Shown piece after piece: positions 1 to 7,912 of a DNA stretch of 64,000 nucleotides. The notes below the pieces were generated by a model. It had not been told where the DNA came from, made no database searches, and saw only the letters and a list, made by a program, of their open reading frames with translations. The first letter of the stretch is position 1, and every line of letters starts with the position of its first letter. The position numbers and the translations under genes are program-made. The stretch covers positions 1-64,000 of the forward strand of contig DWYP01000010.1 in the NCBI GenBank assembly GCA_019118605.1. Direction: 5' to 3'. The DNA comes from Candidatus Alistipes faecavium. Lineage in GTDB: Bacteria > Bacteroidota > Bacteroidia > Bacteroidales > Rikenellaceae.

Positions 1-1
1 A

Positions 2-1120
2 GCTTTCATAAGAAAAGTTGAGCGAGATATAGTCCGTAAGACCTTTGTAGATATGGATGGATTGCGGACCTCTGTGTATGCATCCTTGATTCGTTATTTG
101 GAAGAGAAGGAGTATATCAGGTGGAGGCCATTCGATGCTTCTTACGACAATGGGGCGACGATAGATGATTTGGATGAAGATAAGATTCGCAGTTTCATTC
201 AGGTTGCCCGTTCAAAACGAAATTTTCCACTTTCAGTGGATACGCCAATAAAAGAGTTGCTTACTCATTTAGATTTAATCGATGAGAATGATAGGATTGC
301 CAATGCTGCAATTCTGCTTTTCGGAAAGAAACCTCAAAAATATTTTATCACTTCGGAAGTGAAGTGTGTGCAGTTCTATGGTAATGTCGTGAGAAAACCG
401 ATGCCTGCATATCAAATATATCGCGGTGATGTGTTTGAATTGGTGGATCAGGCAACAAGTTTTGTGATGAGTCGTGTAGATAATTGGGTAGGAACTCGTG
501 ACGAAGGAGAAACAGCATCTGTTCCAACGCGTCCGGAATTGCCTATTGATGCAGTTAAAGAGGCGATTGTAAATGCCGTTTGCCATAGAGATTACACAAG
601 TAATGCAAGTGTTCAGGTGATGCTATTCCGAAATAGGCTGGAGATATGGAATCCGGGGCAATTACCGTATGGACTTACGGTACAGAAACTTCAAGGCCCT
701 CATAAGTCGCTGCCGACTAATCCTCTGATAGCTGATCCGATGTATTGGAAAGGGTATATCGAGAAGGTTGGTACCGGTACGGAGGATATTATTGAGAAAT
801 GTCGTGATTATGGATTGAAGACTCCGGAGTTTTATCAAGAGGAAGATTTCAGAGTAGTCATCTGGAGGGCAGCAGAAGAAAGGCAAAGTGATCCAAAGCG
901 ATCCAAAGACGATCCAAAGACGATCCAAAGCGATCCAAAAGAAGTAGAAGACCTTATAGGATTGATAAAAAATAATCCTTCGATATCAAGAGCAGAACTT
1001 GCAAGACAACTTGATTTGAGTGAACGACAAGTGCGTAAGATGATGGATCAGTTACGAGCAGATGAAAGACTGACCAGAAAAGGAGGTAAAACAGGAGAAT
1101 GGATAATAATTGATAAATAA
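2..1120 (+). CDS. AlbA_2/divergent-AAA4 (Schlafen-like, 'RecG-like') putative DNA-binding/transcriptional regulator with C-terminal winged HTH; 5' end truncated by window
   Basis: Reading frame stays open upstream of the ATG at 53 to the window edge (AFIRKVERDIVRKTFVDMDG...). Motifs EAIVNAVCHRDY and GTGTEDIIEKC are typical of the family. C-terminal wHTH (SRAELARQLDLSERQVRKMMDQL). Confidence 0.85.
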   Translation, partial: AFIRKVERDIVRKTFVDMDGLRTSVYASLIRYLEEKEYIRWRPFDASYDNGATIDDLDEDKIRSFIQVARSKRNFPLSVDTPIKELLTHLDLIDENDRIANAAILLFGKKPQKYFITSEVKCVQFYGNVVRKPMPAYQIYRGDVFELVDQATSFVMSRVDNWVGTRDEGETASVPTRPELPIDAVKEAIVNAVCHRDYTSNASVQVMLFRNRLEIWNPGQLPYGLTVQKLQGPHKSLPTNPLIADPMYWKGYIEKVGTGTEDIIEKCRDYGLKTPEFYQEEDFRVVIWRAAEERQSDPKRSKDDPKTIQSDPKEVEDLIGLIKNNPSISRAELARQLDLSERQVRKMMDQLRADERLTRKGGKTGEWIIIDK

Positions 1121-1128
1121 GATAAAGT

Positions 1129-1167
1129 AGCCAAATCCTTGCATTATTAAGGATTTTGGCTATTTTT
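1129..1167 (+). terminator. Rho-independent terminator
   Basis: AGCCAAATCCTT-loop-AAGGATTTTGGCT followed by ATTTTTG, just after the stop at 1120. Confidence 0.7.
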
Positions 1168-1353
1168 GCAGCTGAGTTATTTGACAGTCAAACATAGCGA
1201 AACGTTGAAATTTGCACGGTCTCTTAGTCGTTACTACTATTTCTCAAATAATTCGCTAAAAGTTTATTCTTCAACTGGTTAAGTCAAACTGTTGAAAATC
1301 TAAAATAATGCGTGAATCGGATGCCGGGGCACACGATTGCCTCTTCCGAAAAA

Positions 1354-1569
1354 TTTGTCTCTGCGCTCGGCTTTGCGTATCTTTGACTTCGTCTTAGATA
1401 GGATGCGCCTCGGCATAGCCAAATCGGAAAACTCCGTTTTCGTTTGTCTCTGCGCTCGGCTTTCTCTATCTTTGACTTCGTCTTAGATAGGATGCGCCTC
1501 GGCATAGCCAAACCGGAAAACTCCGTTTTCGTTTGTCTCTGCGCTCGGCTTTTCACTATCTTTGACTTC
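1354..1569 (+). repeat. 89-bp direct tandem repeat (about 2.4 copies), each starting with a promoter-like TTTG-N20/21-TATCTTTG
   Basis: Unit starts at 1354, 1443 and 1532. TATCTTTG at 1378-1385, 1467-1474 and 1557-1564. Confidence 0.9.
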
Positions 1570-1603
1570 GAACTCCGGCTTCCGGGCCGAAAAACGTAAC
1601 GGT

Positions 1604-2923
1604 ATGAATCTGACGAAGAACCTTCTTCTGCTTGCGATGTCTCTTGTGGCGACGCTGTTCCCCCTGTCCCGTCCCGTGGCGCAGAATGCTGCGAATCAGA
1701 CCATGGCCGCACTACTGAATGACGGGGATCTTTTCCGCCTCGGAGACGGCTACACACGCCTGAAAGACTCCCTGTCATACGACCTGTTGCGATTGCTTGC
1801 CGAGGCGCAGCTCGACGTAGGCTTCAACCGTCTGGAGCAGGCCGCCGTCGCAATGGACAGCCTGCTGCTCTGTCATCAGGACGCTCTGGGGCCGGAGGGA
1901 TCCCTGAACCTTGCTTCGCTGCGGGCCATGAACCTGCTGAACCTTGGCCTGTATGCGGCGGCCGGACAGGCCGGAGCGGATCTTGTTGCGGCCCTTAATG
2001 ATAACCTGCCGCTCGAATCCATGTTCGGATTGGTCTTCATCGAACGTGTAGGCCGCAGCCTTGCAGACGTTCCGCCTCCTACCGTATCACGCCCGGCTCA
2101 TACGGTCAGCGTGCCGCTGCGCAAGGACTCTGTCGGCCGGGGCCAACACCTTTATATACCTGTGGAGGTCAACGGTGTAACGCGCGATTTCATCTTTGAT
2201 ACGGGCTGCTCGTTCGGCCATTTTGTATCCGAACGCTATGCACGGGATGCAGGCCTGCGGATTCTGGCCGATTCGATTCCCGTTGCGGGTATGAACCTCG
2301 GCTTCGTAAAACTTGCCACGGCCGATTCGATGCGGGTGGGGGAGATCACCCTCCGTCATCCGGTGTTCCTGGTTGCCTCTCATGACCCGAGTGTCGATTC
2401 GCTCTTTTCCTACGACGGAGTTCTCGACAATCGGTTCCTGTGCGAAGTGGGAGAGGTTACTCTCGACAACGAAAACGGCCGCTGCCTGTTTCCCGCTCCG
2501 AGCGACTCCTCCGACTGGGATGTTCATCGGCTGCCGAACATGTATTTCTCGTCGAATCAGCCCTACGTCCGGATTGCGTATCGAGGAGAGTCGCTCGACC
2601 TGCATTTTGACACCGGAAACGTGAAAAGTGACCTGGGCCCGGCTTTTGCGCGGCGTTTCCCGGATGCTGTTGCGGGACTTGATGCGCATGCCACGCAGCG
2701 GGGCGGTTTCGGTGGGGTAGTCGAACAACGGAGTGTGACGCTTCCGACGTTCGAGTTCACCCTTTCAGAGCTTCCTGTGCGACTCATCCATACGGAGGTT
2801 CTTCTGGGTGATCCTACCTCGGCGATGCCGGATGTCTCCGGCTCCCTCGGCGCCGATTTTGTGCTGTACTTCAAACGCTTGACAATAGACTACCGGAATA
2901 TGTTCGTTTCCGGAGACCTCTGA
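1604..2923 (+). CDS. Secreted retropepsin-like aspartic protease (pepsin/retropepsin-like fold)
   Basis: Signal peptide MNLTKNLLLLAMSLVATLF; two catalytic-type motifs FDTGCSFGHF and FDTGNVKSD. Internal ATG preferred over ORF start 1562. Confidence 0.8.
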   Translation: MNLTKNLLLLAMSLVATLFPLSRPVAQNAANQTMAALLNDGDLFRLGDGYTRLKDSLSYDLLRLLAEAQLDVGFNRLEQAAVAMDSLLLCHQDALGPEGSLNLASLRAMNLLNLGLYAAAGQAGADLVAALNDNLPLESMFGLVFIERVGRSLADVPPPTVSRPAHTVSVPLRKDSVGRGQHLYIPVEVNGVTRDFIFDTGCSFGHFVSERYARDAGLRILADSIPVAGMNLGFVKLATADSMRVGEITLRHPVFLVASHDPSVDSLFSYDGVLDNRFLCEVGEVTLDNENGRCLFPAPSDSSDWDVHRLPNMYFSSNQPYVRIAYRGESLDLHFDTGNVKSDLGPAFARRFPDAVAGLDAHATQRGGFGGVVEQRSVTLPTFEFTLSELPVRLIHTEVLLGDPTSAMPDVSGSLGADFVLYFKRLTIDYRNMFVSGDL

Positions 2924-3420
2924 AAACCTCTTGCGAGGACAGATTGCCGCACGACGGCCCGTGACAACACGTGCGAGACCGAAGACAACATGCTTGTTGC
3001 TCTTTTGTACTTATATATAAGATATTGTAATATAAGAAGTTGCTGCTGTGCCGATTTCCGTTGAAATGTCTGCCTGCCGCCAAGAGCCTCGGAAGTCGGC
3101 GTTGTAAGACACCCCGGCACTTGCAGCTGTTTGCTGCAAACTCCTCGGCAAACCCGATATTTGTATGCGAGACAGTAGAACCGGTCCGAGTAATTCTTTA
3201 TATAGGTAGGAACCCCGCAAGTCCGCGAACCAATGCTTCTTCCGGCGGTTCTTCCAGCGGTTCTTCCTCACGTGTCAGCCTGTAATCTCCATGTACTTAT
3301 TTTCTCGTATGTCAGCTCGCCGGTGCCTCCTGATGCGTTTTGAGCCCGTGGGTGCTGATTTCGCATTCATGCGCAGCGAGAGAAGATGATAAGAGAAGTT
3401 TCGCGTTTTAATTTTGCAGC

Positions 3421-3540
3421 GCCGCTTATCAAAGTCATATTTAGCCTCACAATGCCGCTTATCAGAGGCATATTTAACCTCGCAGCGCTGCTTATCAAAG
3501 GCATATTTAGCCTCGCAGAACCGCCTGTAAAAAGTCTTTT
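3421..3540. repeat. 33-bp tandem repeat, about 3.5 degenerate copies
   Basis: gccgcttatcaaagtcatatttagcctcacaat / gccgcttatcagaggcatatttaacctcgcagc / gctgcttatcaaaggcatatttagcctcgcaga. Confidence 0.85.
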
Positions 3541-3719
3541 AGCATAGCTTGTTACAAGCCTCACTGCTTATCTCCGCTCTATTATTTAACATAATGTAAA
3601 TATTATTTCATATCTTTGTGCTGTATTGATTATCCGACTATTAGAAAAAATCCGTACTCACGTATCGTCACAAACCTAAGGTAACATTTGTATAATCAAC
3701 CCATTAACACCAAATTACC

Positions 3720-3890
3720 ATGCTCTCAGAAAAACAAAAGCGCGTCCTTTTCGGGACGACAATCCGGCGCAGACCGCAGTACGTGCGGGTGCCTTTACAG
3801 ACCGTAAACGGAGTGCACGAACTCAAATCCGATCTCCAATTCGAAAGAATTTTACCCGCCTATGAGGCGGCAAGGGTTCCGGAAGTTTAG
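3720..3890 (+). CDS. Small hypothetical ORF, 56 aa (MLSEKQKRVLFGTTIRRRPQYVRVPLQTVNGVHELKSDLQFERILPAYEAARVPEV)
   Basis: Below the ORF-track length cutoff. Preceded by TATCTTTG (3611-3618) and a roughly 100-nt leader. Confidence 0.4.
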   Translation: MLSEKQKRVLFGTTIRRRPQYVRVPLQTVNGVHELKSDLQFERILPAYEAARVPEV

Positions 3891-4080
3891 CTCCTGAACA
3901 TGATGCCCGGCACCCCTCATATCCCGTGCCGCCCGGCATTCCTGCACCGATACACGTCGCCTTGCAACCCATCGACGGCACAAGACCGACCACCGGCACC
4001 CGGCGTCGCCGCGACATTGCGCACGGCATACGGCATGCTGCGGCATATGCCTGCGACAGCCCGCCGAATGCCACGCCTCG

Positions 4081-4611
4081 CTATAGATCGCATACCATAA
4101 TATATTCCTTTTCGGTCTCGCGAAAGACCCTGAATCCCGCCTTGAGATACATGGCGTATGCGAAATTGGCCTTCTGTACCGACAGCGAGACCCTTGCAAA
4201 ATCCTCTTTTTTCAGCGCCTCAAGCATCGCCCGCAAAAGCCGCTTTCCGATTCCGCGCTTGCGGAACAGCGCCTTGACGGACATCGCCAGCTCGGGAATC
4301 CCGCCTGCCACCTGCCCGAATCCTGCCGTGGCGCGACACCATACGACCCCGACAATCCGACCGCCGATTTCGGCACACAGGGCCCTATCCGACCTTTGTG
4401 TCCCGAAACCCTCGTAATAGATGCTCAGCGCGGGGTCATCGACGACGTCCCGGGACGGGGGATCCGCACCTTCGGGCACAAAAATCGCGTCGTATAGGAA
4501 ATCTTTCAACAGCCCGTATTCCTCTTCCCGCAGCGGGCGAACGATGCCACCGCCGGACGTTGTGTCCTGCGGCAGATCCTCTTTTGTGGAGCTTATCGGA
4601 TTGTCCGGCAT
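4081..4611 (-). CDS. GNAT family N-acetyltransferase
   Basis: RKRGIGKRLLRAMLEALKKEDFARVSLSVQKANFAYAMYLKAGFRVFRET acetyl-CoA binding core. Confidence 0.85.
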   Translation of the reverse strand: MPDNPISSTKEDLPQDTTSGGGIVRPLREEEYGLLKDFLYDAIFVPEGADPPSRDVVDDPALSIYYEGFGTQRSDRALCAEIGGRIVGVVWCRATAGFGQVAGGIPELAMSVKALFRKRGIGKRLLRAMLEALKKEDFARVSLSVQKANFAYAMYLKAGFRVFRETEKEYIMVCDL

Positions 4612-4921
4612 TTCAGTTGTCTTTTGTTTTCATGAATCCGTTCCGGAGCATGCAGTCCCGGTTTTCCGCTTCGCCGCCGCCAAACGCCTCCTTGCCCTTT
4701 GGCGTTGACGGAGGCCCCGCGTTCATTTTTCTGTGGAGGATGTGCCCGGCTCGGGTCGAAATATGCCTACCGCATATGCCGTTCCGGTGAATTCCCGGGC
4801 GGTGAAAAACCTTCAAAATCGAGCCCTGACGCTTCCTGACGGGGCTTTTGACCCTTCCGGAGGCGCGATTTTATCCCTCCGAGAACGCGATATTCCCTAC
4901 CGCAGGCCGGGAGGCAGGATT

Positions 4922-5464
4922 TTATCGCATTGTCGGGAGGTAACTTTCGCACGTTCCGTCGGTGTAGCAGATCACCACGCGCGCGACTTCCGACTGTCGG
5001 GTGTGTCCGTATGTTTCCGCACCCGGGGACACGGCATTTCGATCGGTTCGGACGTCCGGCCCTCCGACGCTTTGCCCGGAGCCGAATCCCGGGATGTTAC
5101 CCTGCGGGGCCGCCGACCGCCCGGCTGCGGGTTGGTGCGCGGACATTGCTTCGGCAATATCGAAGAGTCCGCCCTGAAACGTCCGGTTCGTGTTCTCGTC
5201 CGCTGCGGATCCGGTGGCAGCTGCCGACGACGTATTTTCCCGGGCGGGGACATCGGAGCGGTACATGTGCGGGGAGTCGAGCAGCAGCCAGTCGGGATTG
5301 ATCTGCGGGAAGCGGCGGAGGATTTTGCAGAGGAGGTCGAGGCTTGGTTTGTTTCTCTCGGAGAGGATGTGGGAGATGACGGCCGGACTGATGTCGAGGA
5401 GTTCGGCCAGCTGCCCGGGCTTCAACCCTTCGCGCTGCATCAATTCGAGAATTTTGGCTTTCAT
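4922..5464 (-). CDS. XRE-family HTH transcriptional regulator
   Basis: MKAKILELMQREGLKPGQLAELLDISPAVISHILSERNKPSLDLLCKIL HTH_3. Internal Met preferred because the promoter lies inside the longer ORF. Confidence 0.85.
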   Translation of the reverse strand: MKAKILELMQREGLKPGQLAELLDISPAVISHILSERNKPSLDLLCKILRRFPQINPDWLLLDSPHMYRSDVPARENTSSAAATGSAADENTNRTFQGGLFDIAEAMSAHQPAAGRSAAPQGNIPGFGSGQSVGGPDVRTDRNAVSPGAETYGHTRQSEVARVVICYTDGTCESYLPTMR

Positions 5465-5520
5465 GGGCGTATTTTTTACAAATATAAAGACTTTTCTTTT
5501 GTAAAGCAAGAAAATTCTAC
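5460..5520 (-). promoter_or_regulatory. XRE-gene promoter with putative autoregulatory dyad (copy 1 of a 61-bp repeat)
   Basis: Minus strand: TTGC-N19-TATATTTG, with TTTACAAA...TTTGTAAA inverted repeat spanning the spacer and -7 element; ends in the ATG of the XRE gene. Confidence 0.7.
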
Positions 5521-6044
5521 ATTTGTAAAATGTTAATAAGTGTGGATAAAGTTTACAATTGTCAATGTAAAAATATGGTTAAAAGTGAATGAACCGACAA
5601 ATATGAACCGGATATTTAAATATAATGCATAAAATACTGGTAAATCGATAAGTTACATATCTATTTTACCCTGATGCGCCTGCTAACCCGCCCGTACGTC
5701 CTTCCGGGGCCCAAATGATTCAATTGACACTTTAATACATTTTCGTAAAATACTGGTTGTAGTATACTTAATTATGAAAGTTTAGTGCTTTGATTCCGGT
5801 TTTTCGGGTGAAAATCGGCGCTTTACCACCCTGTTTGCCGATTTTACTGATTGTAGAAATCAACAATGTGTCGACCTTTACGTATTTTACAAACGTAAAT
5901 GTTCATCCTCCTTACATCGGTTGCTGAGTTTAACAAATGTAAATTACCCTACCCTTTCCTACCGATTTTTGACATTTTGACCGTTTTACGAACTGCGCTC
6001 GATTCATTTTGCTGAAAAATGCTGAAAGCGGATATATTATGTTA

Positions 6045-6095
6045 AATAAAAAAGAACAGGGCAGTGTTGATAACACACTACCCTGCTGCAAATCA
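6045..6095 (-). terminator. Terminator for HIT gene
   Basis: Minus strand CAGGGTAGTGTGTTATCAACACTGCCCTG hairpin followed by TTCTTTTTT. Confidence 0.7.
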
Positions 6096-6122
6096 GCTAA
6101 ATGTATATTTGTTAACAGCCGT

Positions 6123-6509
6123 TTATTTCGACAGCTTCTCGGCGATTTCCCGGAACTCATCCGGAGTGAGCTGGAGCTTTTCGCGGTGGAAATCGACGTC
6201 GCTTTCGCTCTGAATCGGGATCAGATGGATGTGTGCATGCGGCACTTCGAGGCCCAGCACCACCACTGCGACCTTTTTACAGGCTATTTCGCGCTTGATT
6301 TTCGCAGCAACTTTTTTAGCGAAAACCATCATCCCTGCAAGCGTCTCGTCGTCGAGGTCAAACAGGTAGTCCACCTCCTGCTTGGGTACTACGAGCGTGT
6401 GCCCCTTGGCGAGCGGATTGATGTCCAGGAATGCATAATAACGGTCGTCTTCGGCGACCTTGTACGAGGGGATCTCCCCTGCGATGATGCGTGAGAAAAT
6501 GGTTGCCAT
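6123..6509 (-). CDS. HIT family (histidine triad) hydrolase
   Basis: LGLEVPHAHIHLIP: HxHxH triad. Confidence 0.95.
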   Translation of the reverse strand: MATIFSRIIAGEIPSYKVAEDDRYYAFLDINPLAKGHTLVVPKQEVDYLFDLDDETLAGMMVFAKKVAAKIKREIACKKVAVVVLGLEVPHAHIHLIPIQSESDVDFHREKLQLTPDEFREIAEKLSK

Positions 6510-6524
6510 GGTGTTGGTTGTATT

Positions 6525-7037
6525 TTACAGGATTGTTATATCGACTACAGCGGCCCCTGCGGGCAGCTTGTTGTAAAGTCCCCAAAAGTAAAAAGTCGTC
6601 ACTACTGCCGGACTCGCCCCGTGGAGCCGTTTGTACCTCACGTTCCATATTATCGGGTCGGACTGGATGTCAACGGCCTGGGCGTCGAGTTTGTATCCGG
6701 GGTCTCCTGTGCGGTATTGTCCGATGAGCAGCGAATATTTGTCGAAGTCGATTGCGGGCAGATCGGTCCCCGACGGCGCAATGGCCGCGAACTCTTCCAT
6801 GCTGTTGATCAGGAAACACTCCGATTCGCCGTAATTGATTTCGCTGAATCCGAACTCCGGATCGGAATGCGAGTAGGAACTCGGGGGCAGGCAGGTTTCG
6901 AAAAAGGCACTCACCTCCTCGGGGGCGCTGGCGGGCGGTGTCCCGGTGATGTGAGAATCTTCCGTGTCGTCGCATGCGGCGAAACCTCCGCACAGGAGAA
7001 ACAGCAGGGCTGACATTGTGATGGCATTCGTTTTCAT
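6525..7037 (-). CDS. Hypothetical lipoprotein
   Basis: MKTNAITMSALLFLLCGGFAAC signal peptide with candidate lipobox. Confidence 0.7.
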   Translation of the reverse strand: MKTNAITMSALLFLLCGGFAACDDTEDSHITGTPPASAPEEVSAFFETCLPPSSYSHSDPEFGFSEINYGESECFLINSMEEFAAIAPSGTDLPAIDFDKYSLLIGQYRTGDPGYKLDAQAVDIQSDPIIWNVRYKRLHGASPAVVTTFYFWGLYNKLPAGAAVVDITIL

Positions 7038-7156
7038 ATTTTGAGAGTTTTGGTGTATGTCCGAATTTGATCTTTATGGAAAAGGCTGCTTCCGTAAAAG
7101 GCTGCTTCCGTGTTCTCCCTCTCGCCTTTCTCCCTCTCGCCTTTCTCCCTCTCACC

Positions 7157-7217
7157 TTCATGGGCGTATTTTTTACAAATATAAAGACTTTTCTTTTGTA
7201 AAGCAAGAAAATTCTAC
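7157..7217 (-). repeat. Exact second copy of the XRE promoter plus start codon (61 bp)
   Basis: ttcatgggcgtattttttacaaatataaagacttttcttttgtaaagcaagaaaattctac is identical to 5460-5520. Flanked by CTCCCTCTCACCT at 7145-7157 and 7219-7231. Confidence 0.95.
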
Positions 7218-7316
7218 TCTCCCTCTCACCTCTCACCCCCCCCCTGTTGCCGGGGACATTCTGGCGTTTCTCCGTTTTGCGGATCTGCGTTCCTGCTTTT
7301 CCTCCTGCGGGAAGGG

Positions 7317-7895
7317 TCAGGGCTCCTCGAATTTGGGCTTCAGGATCTCCGAATAGATGACGGCGCGTCGCAGGTCGAATTCCTCGCCGAGGGGCGAATC
7401 GGGCGCTTCCTGTTGCCCGGCGGCCTGCAGGGCTGCCGCGATGTCTGCTTTGGCCTTGGCTTCGTCTCCGGTCTCCGGGGCCGAATTCTTGCGCCGGGCG
7501 CTTGTCCCGGACGAGATTGCCTGCGGGGCGTTCCGCGGCGTTATTTCGGCCTCTGCGGCCCGATTTCGGGGTGTCGGGACGGATGCCGCGCCTTCAGACG
7601 CGCGCTCCCGCCCTGCCGCTTTGTCCGCGGACGTTTCCGGGTGCCGCGGCGTCCGGGGTGCGGCGGGCCTTGCCGTGGGGGTCGGCAGGGTGTCGAAAAT
7701 GTCGGGGATGCCGGGGATGCCGGGGATGCCGGATTCTTCGCGCCGGGGCTCCTCCTCTTCCTCCTCCGACGAGGGCCACGCCTCCCCGGTGTGCGGAGTG
7801 CCCTTTCCGCGGCTCTTTTGTGCCTTCGATACGTAGTTCGAAGCCACAAAGCCGATGATTACCAGCACCCAAAGGATTGTTCCGAAATCTCCCAT
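7317..7895 (-). CDS. Hypothetical protein, N-terminal TM helix and low-complexity region
   Basis: MGDFGTILWVLVIIGFVASNYVSKAQK, then EEEEEE and GIPGIPGIP repeats; ends FDLRRAVIYSEILKPKFEEP, a common Bacteroidales tail. Confidence 0.75.
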   Translation of the reverse strand: MGDFGTILWVLVIIGFVASNYVSKAQKSRGKGTPHTGEAWPSSEEEEEEPRREESGIPGIPGIPDIFDTLPTPTARPAAPRTPRHPETSADKAAGRERASEGAASVPTPRNRAAEAEITPRNAPQAISSGTSARRKNSAPETGDEAKAKADIAAALQAAGQQEAPDSPLGEEFDLRRAVIYSEILKPKFEEP

Positions 7896-7912
7896 CTTCT
7901 TCTTCCTCCCTG

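Noticed and set aside
5521-6044. oriC-like region upstream of the XRE gene
   Set aside because: Only one perfect DnaA box, and flanking genes lie on the same strand; operator sites explain the repeats better.
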